A stretch of 64,000 bases of DNA, from positions 6,696,001 through 6,760,000 of the forward strand of contig NC_063150.1 in NCBI RefSeq assembly GCF_020921035.1, written 5' to 3'. The stretch comes from Rhodamnia argentea. Taxonomy: Eukaryota > Streptophyta > Magnoliopsida > Myrtales > Myrtaceae. Numbering within the stretch: position 1 is the first letter of the stretch; the number at the start of each line of letters is the position of its first letter. The translations under genes and the position numbers were made by a program. The notes beneath the pieces were generated by a model. The model saw nothing but the letters and a program-made list of their open reading frames with translations. It did no database searches and was not told where the DNA came from. Below are positions 57,624-64,000 of this stretch, piece by piece.

Positions 57624-60163
57624 TGTTAACGCCTAAATTTTGACTATCTTTTTACTCATTGATTTTGCATAAAAATTAGGAATTAATTTTAATTCCTACA
57701 AAAAATAATCAGATCATTTTTCATATTTATTTTTAGTATCATATTGCATTTACATTTAATTGGATCGGCGGTGGAAAATGGATTGAAATCGACGAGTGGT
57801 GAACCAAAGCTCAAAGAGCAGAATTCAGCTAGCTAGGGGGCAATTCCAAAAAATTCACCAAGGTCCCGAGGTCCAATTTGAGCTTAAATTAGCCCATTTA
57901 ATGTTTAATTTGGAAAAAAAAAAAGCCCCTTTAATTAAAAATTCCTATTAATTAAGAAAAAAGGCTTTATGGACAGTATATTTTGTCTCCTGACCAAATT
58001 GCAATTATCCAAAGTTGAGGGATAATTTTGCAAATAATGAAAATAACGCGAAGCCCTAGCTCACTATTAAAAATAGGTGCTTTAGGGTTCACATCAAAGA
58101 GGCCAAACTTTGAATACACGGCCATTAGAGGGTTTCGAGGGCACATCGAGAGATCCCCATCTCTTTTTCTTCTCGGTGGTCTCATGTTGCGTGAGCAAAT
58201 CGTGAGAAGAAGGAGAGAAGGTTTCCTTTCTTTCTTCTCGGTGCATGCAGGTCCATCACAGAGACATCTAAGGGGCTCATGTTATAATTTTTTACAAACA
58301 ATTTCTCAGAAAATAGAGAGAGAACATGTGAGTAGACAAAAACAAGACGGAGAGGGAGTCCGCGGGGAAAAATCCCTTCACCGCCATACCCAACGACCGT
58401 CGCTCAAGCCTCGATGCTGTTTCTGCTCCCCCGTCGCTCTTCTCCAACAAGTTGTCGTCCAGTCCAAGAGGCATCCTGTTGACAGCCACAGAGAAGGGAG
58501 AGGGAACTATCGATAAAGACAAGCAAAAAGGGATTGAGGAAACCAAAGATTTTATCTGAATGTTAACTATTCTTCCTGTGGTGGTCGCCTTTTTTTTATA
58601 TATATATTCTTTCCAATTCCCAGTAGCTACAAGTCCACTTTGGAGATTTCAGCATCTGCATATAGGGAAAGGCATGAAAGAAGGTTTTGAGCCCCAACCA
58701 AAATGATCCACGGAGCACAGAATTGAGAAATCGAGCCCCTCGGTCAAATTATTATTCGTATCTCGTACAAGCACCATTCGAGAAGTTGAGGTCCCCCGAG
58801 CCGTCACGATCATTATAAGCACCGCCGTGATCCAGTCGCCCGAGCGTCTCCCGAGTCATCTCGATTCTGATCGGGTGCGGTTCGAACTTGGAACGGCAAT
58901 ATCGCGATCTAGTTATATTTTTAAATTTAAATCTTGCATTATTGTGTTGCCTATTCTGCATGGGTTGTAGTCTTGATAGCATATGCCGATGAATTTTGTT
59001 GGGTATTCAGTTACTTAACTTGAAGATTGCAAAGATAAGAATCTTGCAATATATCATGTACCTGCCTAATTTGAAAATTGTGATTTGATTGAGATATTTT
59101 TGGTTTCTTAGTGATAATCTGGTTAATTCGAAAATTTTTTGACTAATCCAATATACTCAAGATACCAAAATCTTTTCAAAATGTGATCAATTAGAAATTT
59201 CCTAATCAGCAACCGTGTACATTGGAATAAGTCTATCTATCAGGCTTTAGATGGAATTGTTTTCATAGCGGGTATTTCGAAATTTTGGGGTCGATCTATC
59301 GGGCTTTAGATTGAAACTTTATTCGAAAGAAATAGCGGTAATTATCTTTTCATTAAAAGATTCGTAACTTTAATTTAAATTCACTCATAAAAATTGAAAA
59401 ATCACAAAAAAAGAATCAGAAAATTCAAAAAATAAAAATTCTTGTCTCATGTTTTTAAATTTTGTGTCAAAAAATCAAAGAAAATAAAAAATATTAGGAA
59501 GATATGGTTTCTTAAAAACCACATCTTATCACTTTTAGAAAAATGAGATTTTTCTAGAAAATCCTATCTTATGGATTGCATCTTTAAATAAAATCTTTGG
59601 AATCCATTTCAACTTTTTTTAAAGATGTAGACTTAGGGTTAAAATATTTTCTTAAACATTTTGGGAGTTAATGCAAATTAAATCCAAAAATTATAAGTTA
59701 ATCTTGAACCAATTCACCCTCATTTTTCATTAATTTTAAATTTCGAAAATATATCAAAAATACAAAAAAAAATATAAAAAGAAAGCCCAAAAAATTATAC
59801 CTTTGAACTCTAAGTCAAAATTCATCAAATTGCCAAACTGAACTTTTTTTTTTTTAAATTGGTATCGAAAGGGCATTAATTTAAAAAAAATAATGTAATC
59901 AAGTCTCCGAACTTAAAATCTCTGATTCGTAGAAATAAAGTAGCTTTATCCCACTATTTTATTTACGTTTCTAATCAACCTACGAAGAAATTATTAGTGA
60001 CGGCTCCGAAAAATAAAAAAATCTTTTGCAAGATAATCACTTGAACCATAAGTCACAATTTGGTAGAACTTAGGAGAGTTCGAGCTAAATTAGTTAATTC
60101 AATTAATTAATTTGTTAATCCATTAACCTAAAATTGGAATATCCCGATTTTTAGGTCTCGATA
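57624..60163 (+). mobile_element. Solo LTR, 2540 bp, nested in the retroelement remnant
   Basis: Begins TGTTAACGCCTAAATTTTGAC and ends TTAGGTCTCGATA, with a perfect 5-bp target duplication GGATG at 57619-57623 and 60164-60168. Removing the LTR and one GGATG joins CAG-AGG-ATG to GAT-GCT-TTG in frame, so the host reading frame was open across the site. The open frame at 58028-58516 lies inside the LTR and is not a gene. Confidence 0.88.
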
Positions 60164-60911
60164 GGATGGATGCTTTGGAAAGCCTGGTTGTAAGGAGGAT
60201 GAATAGATTTCAAAACATGCTCGATCAATATTGTCGCTTCTTCTGTTCGAAGATGGCAAGCCTGAAGACTTACACGCTAAAACGGGATGATAAGATCACT
60301 CAGTAGTTCCCTCACCTATAGGCCCTTCAAGATTATGTTCTTACAGTTGCCAAGGATCTTGAGGATCAGCCCAAAGAAGGTGCTCGGGAGGGTGATAAAG
60401 AGCATGTGTATGTTCCTTCTTCTTCCACAAAACCACCTCCACTCCATATGTTTGACATTGTTTTTTTAAAAGCCGGTGTTTGAGCTATTTTTATTTTTTA
60501 AGTCAATATTTTTGGTTTGTTATGAATATTTCTATCACGTCCTTATTATGGGTTGATAGTTCTGCTTAATTAAAGTGTGTTTTGTATGCTATATTATTTG
60601 ATTATCCCTCTTGTTGATGACAAAAATGGGGAGAAGTGACTAGTAGCTATTTATTTTGCAAAACCGTAGGACGACCATATGCAATGGTGAAGTATCTTAC
60701 ATGAATCCGTTTGAGGAATTCTCTCACAAATTTACTTGGTGATATTATTTACTATATGCATTTTGCTCAGATGCTTACCTTTTCGAAAAGATTCACTCAG
60801 ATTAAAATTTATTACTTTTGTGAATTCTTTTCTGTGCTTATATTCTACTCACAAATCGTTTCAAAATCTAGTTTTACTGAGGAAGTTTTGTCATCATAAA
60901 AAAGGGGAGAT

Positions 60912-62034
60912 TGTTGAGAAAATCTTCCTTCCGAATGTTTTGATTCTGACAAGACTATCCTTCCTTACAAAGAATCTGTTTAATGTTTATGAATGTTTTA
61001 TTGCAAGGTGAACATATGAATAAAAGCTTATATCGATCCAAACCCGACGATCAAACTCAAGTGGTAGTCGTCATATATTTGCTTCTGAAGTCGTTCGGAT
61101 GGAGAAGGTTATTGCCTCTAAAGACTTGTTCTTCTGAAGATTTATGTGACGTGTCAGCAAGGTCTTTATTGAAGCTCAGAGTCACTGTTCAAAGTCTGAT
61201 TCGGAGAGTCTTATTTCATAAGGTTGTTTTTAAATAATGTGCAGATTCTTCAATAACTTTCAGACAGATTCTGAAGACCCACGTTTGTAGGTTTCCAATA
61301 TTGGTGGTATCTTTTATGGAAGTTTGTAATCTTTGATTGAGAAGATTATTTTCTAATCAAATCAAGAGAATATCTACAATTGGAAATTATCTCTCGGGAA
61401 TAAGGTTTGCTGATTATTTGAATCAACTTTACTTTTGGAAACTAAAGATTTACTTGTATGGGCTCCTGAATCTGAAAAGTTTAGACTCAACTTCAACGGT
61501 TATCATATCTTCCCGGATATAGTCTCATTCAATCACAATTGATGGCATCCAATCAATGACTGAAGAGCGGTCCTTTGAAGACATTTTCAATGACTAGTTT
61601 GGAGGTGAAGATGTATAAAAGGAAGATCCATGGTGACAAACAGAGAGATATCAGAACATACAATTCCAAAGTGCTTGAGTTATTCATATTCATATATTTG
61701 TTCCAAAGAGGTAAACATACTATCTTTGAGAGGTTCCGTAAGAGTGATTAAGAGTGATATTTCTTGTAACCTCCATTGATTCATATAGTGGAATCCAGCC
61801 AATCGGCTATCATCGTGAGAGAGTAGACCCATGCTTGCTAAGCCGAACCACTATAAAGATCGCGTGCGATTTTCTCTTTCCTAAACTCTTATTCTTGTGT
61901 TTAGTTAATCCGCACATTCTCTTACCGATTCTATTCAGATTATATTTTGAAATTGTTGTAATTATGTATTGAGTTTCAAAATTATTCAATATCACCTATT
62001 CACGTCCCTCTTGGTGATATTGCTAGATACAACA
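60912..62034 (+). mobile_element. 3' LTR of the SIRE-like remnant, 1123 bp
   Basis: Starts TGTTGAGAAAATC directly after the purine run AAAAAAGGGGAGAT and ends GCTAGATACAACA (TGTTG...CAACA). The text 'atcacctattcacgtccctcttggtgatattgctag' before the end is typical of SIRE-type LTR ends. Array spacer sequence resumes at 62035 (tgatatccatttatcg). Confidence 0.75.
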
Positions 62035-62524
62035 TGATATCCATTTATCGAATTTGGAAGATGTAACTACCATAGACAAACAAAAACAACCTGATATTGA
62101 TTCCTCTTATATTTTCAAGTGCGAGAACATTAGAATAATTATTGAGAGCAAGTTTCTTTAGTTAGTTCTTTTTTTGCTCAGTATTTAGGGTAAGTCTGTT
62201 TCATTAAAAACTGTAGATTTGAAAAATATTTTCTGAAAAAATGATTAGTTATATCGCTCGGAGGAATTACTTAATGAAAGTCATTTTTATTAGTGACAAT
62301 AATTTATGCCTAACCAATTTCACGACTAGTGAAAATATTTTTCATTCATTCATTTTTTAAGTGATGCAAGAGATTATTTTAAATTTGCTCCACTTGAAAG
62401 AAACGTTAGTATCCCCAACAGGTTTTCCACTCATGTTTGGGTAGAGCTTGGTTAGTAATTAGGGACTTAAAATTTGGGAAAAGAAAAGCTTAAATTAGTA
62501 ATTAGCGATGCTTATTCCCTAAAT

Positions 62525-62725
62525 TGGTAAAAGATCCTTCTATAATCAAGATATTTAGATCTTCTTGCCAATCATAGAGAGATGCAAATCAAATTATAAA
62601 CGTGAAGTTAGTAAATGCAACACTGCCAAGCTCTACTATATATTACCAATGAACTACCTATTTATCGTATCTTATCTCCTCTACTTAGATTTGTGGTCTT
62701 ATACAGCATACGAGTCATGGAATGT

Positions 62726-62784
<59 letters not shown>
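62525..62784 (+). pseudogene. Defensin-like copy D: promoter and start only, signal exon deleted
   Basis: The conserved promoter module (tatatattaccaatgaac) is present, but after 'gagtcATGG' the sequence jumps to 'aatGTTACTCTCTCT', so most of the signal exon is gone. No exon 2 follows; at about 62940 the sequence is already the next spacer module. Confidence 0.8.
62728..62784 (+). repeat. (CT)n microsatellite in copy D
   Basis: About 28 CT units next to the remnant donor site. Confidence 0.95.
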
Positions 62785-62788
<4 letters not shown>

Positions 62789-63750
62789 CACCTTGGGGTG
62801 TTAATGGTTCGATTTTTCAAGAAATTGGCGTCAAACCAAACTTTTTAGATGTGCATTAGTTTCGAAACAACCCGCGATCCGAGCCGAATATGAACTAGGT
62901 TCGGTTTGGTTTGGTTCGATTCATTTTGTCAATTTCTTTTTCATGCGAGAATGGTGTTTTCAGATTAAATGACTTGATTTAGTGCAAAAACCCCAAAATC
63001 AATGTTTGACCCAAAGATTATTTCTCAATGGTAAATATTTTCATTTCAATTTGCCCCCCTCCCCCCCTCCCCGCAAAAAGTTGATGAAGTTTGATACCCA
63101 TTTATCAAATTTGGAAGATGTAACTGTTACAGACAAACAAAAACAACATGATATTGATTCCTCTCATATTTTCAAGCGCGACAACATTAAAATAATTATT
63201 GAGAACAAGTTTCTTTAGTTAGTTATTTTTTGCTAAGTATTGAGGGTAAGTCTGTTTTATTGAAAACTGTAGATTTGAAAAAATGATTAGTCATGTTGCT
63301 TAGAGAAATTACTTAACAAAATTTATTTTTATTATTGACAAAAATTTATGCTTAACCAATTTCGCGAATAGCGAAAATATTTTTCATTCATTCATTTTTA
63401 TAAGCGATTATTTTAAATTTGTTTCCACTTAAAAGAAACGTTGGTATCCACAGTAGGTTTTCCACTTGTGATTGGGTAGAGCTTGGTTAGTAATTAAGGG
63501 CATAAAAGTTGGGGAACGAAAAGCTTAAATTAGTAATTAGCTATACTTATTCCCTAAATTGGTAAATATCCTTGTATAATCAAGATATGGAGATATTCTT
63601 ACCAATCATAGAGAGATGCAAATTAAATTATAAAGGGAAAGTTAGTAAATACAACACTGCCAAGCTCTACTATATATTATCAATGAACCGCTTGCTTATC
63701 TTATCTTATCTCCTCTACCTAGATCTGTGTTCTTATACAGCGTACAAGAC

Positions 63751-63811
63751 ATGGAGAAGAAGACTTCATGCCATTTCACATTCGTAGTTGCATTGTTGCT
63801 CCTCGTAGCAT
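63751..63811 (+). CDS. Defensin-like copy E, exon 1 only (gene continues past window end)
   Basis: Signal peptide exon MEKKTSCHFTFVVALLLLVA with donor GTTACT, same length (61 nt) and phase as copies A and C, preceded by the conserved TATA string at 63671. The intron starts with a CT microsatellite and runs to the window edge, where 'gttcggctcgattcgtttcg' matches intron sequence of copy C. Exon 2 should lie a few hundred bases beyond 64000. Confidence 0.7.
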
Positions 63812-63813
63812 GT

Positions 63814-63815
<2 letters not shown>

Positions 63816-63864
<49 letters not shown>
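63816..63864 (+). repeat. (CT)n microsatellite after the copy E donor
   Basis: About 24 CT units starting 4 nt inside the predicted intron. Confidence 0.95.
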
Positions 63865-63871
<7 letters not shown>

Positions 63872-64000
63872 ACCTTGGGGTGCCAATGGTTTGATTTTTC
63901 AGGAAATCGGCATCGAATTGAACTGTTTAGATGTGCGTTAGTTTCAAAACAACCCGCAATCCGAACTGAATATGAACTGGGTTCGGCTCGATTCGTTTCG

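Larger units (their letters stand above)
56861..62034 (+). mobile_element. 3' part of a SIRE-like (Ty1/copia) retroelement, interrupted by a solo LTR
   Basis: The remnant carries a Glu/Lys-rich, coiled-coil-like reading frame (ADIQEKKKDESQAS.., with scattered stops and frameshifts) in 56918-57623. It continues after the inserted LTR from 60169 (DALESLVVRRMNRFQNMLDQ..) to about 60483 (VFLKAGV*). It is followed by 'gttgatgacaaaaatggggag' and a polypurine tract (60898-60911), then the 3' LTR at 60912. There is no reverse transcriptase, integrase or protease in the window, so the 5' three quarters is lost. A long extra frame downstream of pol, the PPT and the LTR style suggest SIRE/Maximus; this is a pattern judgement. 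Confidence 0.6.

Noticed and set aside
58028..58516. 162-codon frame
   Set aside because: It lies inside the 2.54-kb solo LTR and has no transposon or host domain.
1..64000. CRISPR arrays, operons, bacterial-type terminators
   Set aside because: The tandem repeats seen are microsatellites, MITEs or gene duplications in a plant nuclear context; no spacer-repeat pattern exists.

Overview
The window looks like nuclear DNA of a woody eudicot. Genes are split by introns with GT-AG junctions, intergenic DNA is AT-rich, and there are many MITEs, solo LTRs, a TRIM element and long (CT)n microsatellites. The repeat families and cell-wall gene content make Myrtaceae (Eucalyptus and relatives) my best guess. 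That is an impression from repeat style, not a proof.

Layout. (1) 1.3-3.9 kb, minus: a complete 8-exon GH9 endo-1,4-beta-glucanase (508 aa). (2) 8.2-17 kb: three diverged copies of a block carrying a dead invertase/pectin-methylesterase-inhibitor gene of the Pla a 1 type. They are interleaved with a roughly 250-bp MITE family, a 1069-bp PIF/Harbinger-like (Tourist) element and a three-LTR TRIM. (3) 18.0-23.0 kb, minus: a complete 3-exon pro-pectin methylesterase (PME, 571 aa). (4) 33.3-47.1 kb: a duplicated block of [PME-a, PME-b, PMEI]. Block A (33.3-40.5 kb) has an intact PME-a (569 aa), a C-terminally shortened PME-b (526 aa) and a truncated PMEI. Block B (42.1-47.1 kb) has wrecked PME-a and PME-b copies and an intact PMEI (198 aa). 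(5) 47.9-64 kb: a tandem array of two-exon, cysteine-rich, defensin-like secreted peptide genes. One copy is good, one is open but degenerate, one is a pseudogene, one has lost its signal exon, and one runs off the window end. The array is interrupted by a 1.28-kb solo LTR inside an intron, a roughly 208-bp tandem repeat, and a SIRE-like retroelement remnant that itself hosts a 2.54-kb solo LTR.

How the genes fit together. The endoglucanase, PMEs and PMEIs all act on the primary cell wall: cellulose/xyloglucan hydrolysis, homogalacturonan de-esterification, and inhibition of that step. A PME pair with a PMEI tail-to-tail beside it, duplicated and then reduced so that one usable copy of each remains, is the most coherent evolutionary story here. 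The defensin-like array is the strongest candidate for something undescribed: two knottin-like cysteine domains in one short secreted protein, with a CT microsatellite placed immediately after the splice donor.

All exon boundaries were read by eye from splice consensus and frame continuity. No database searches were run.
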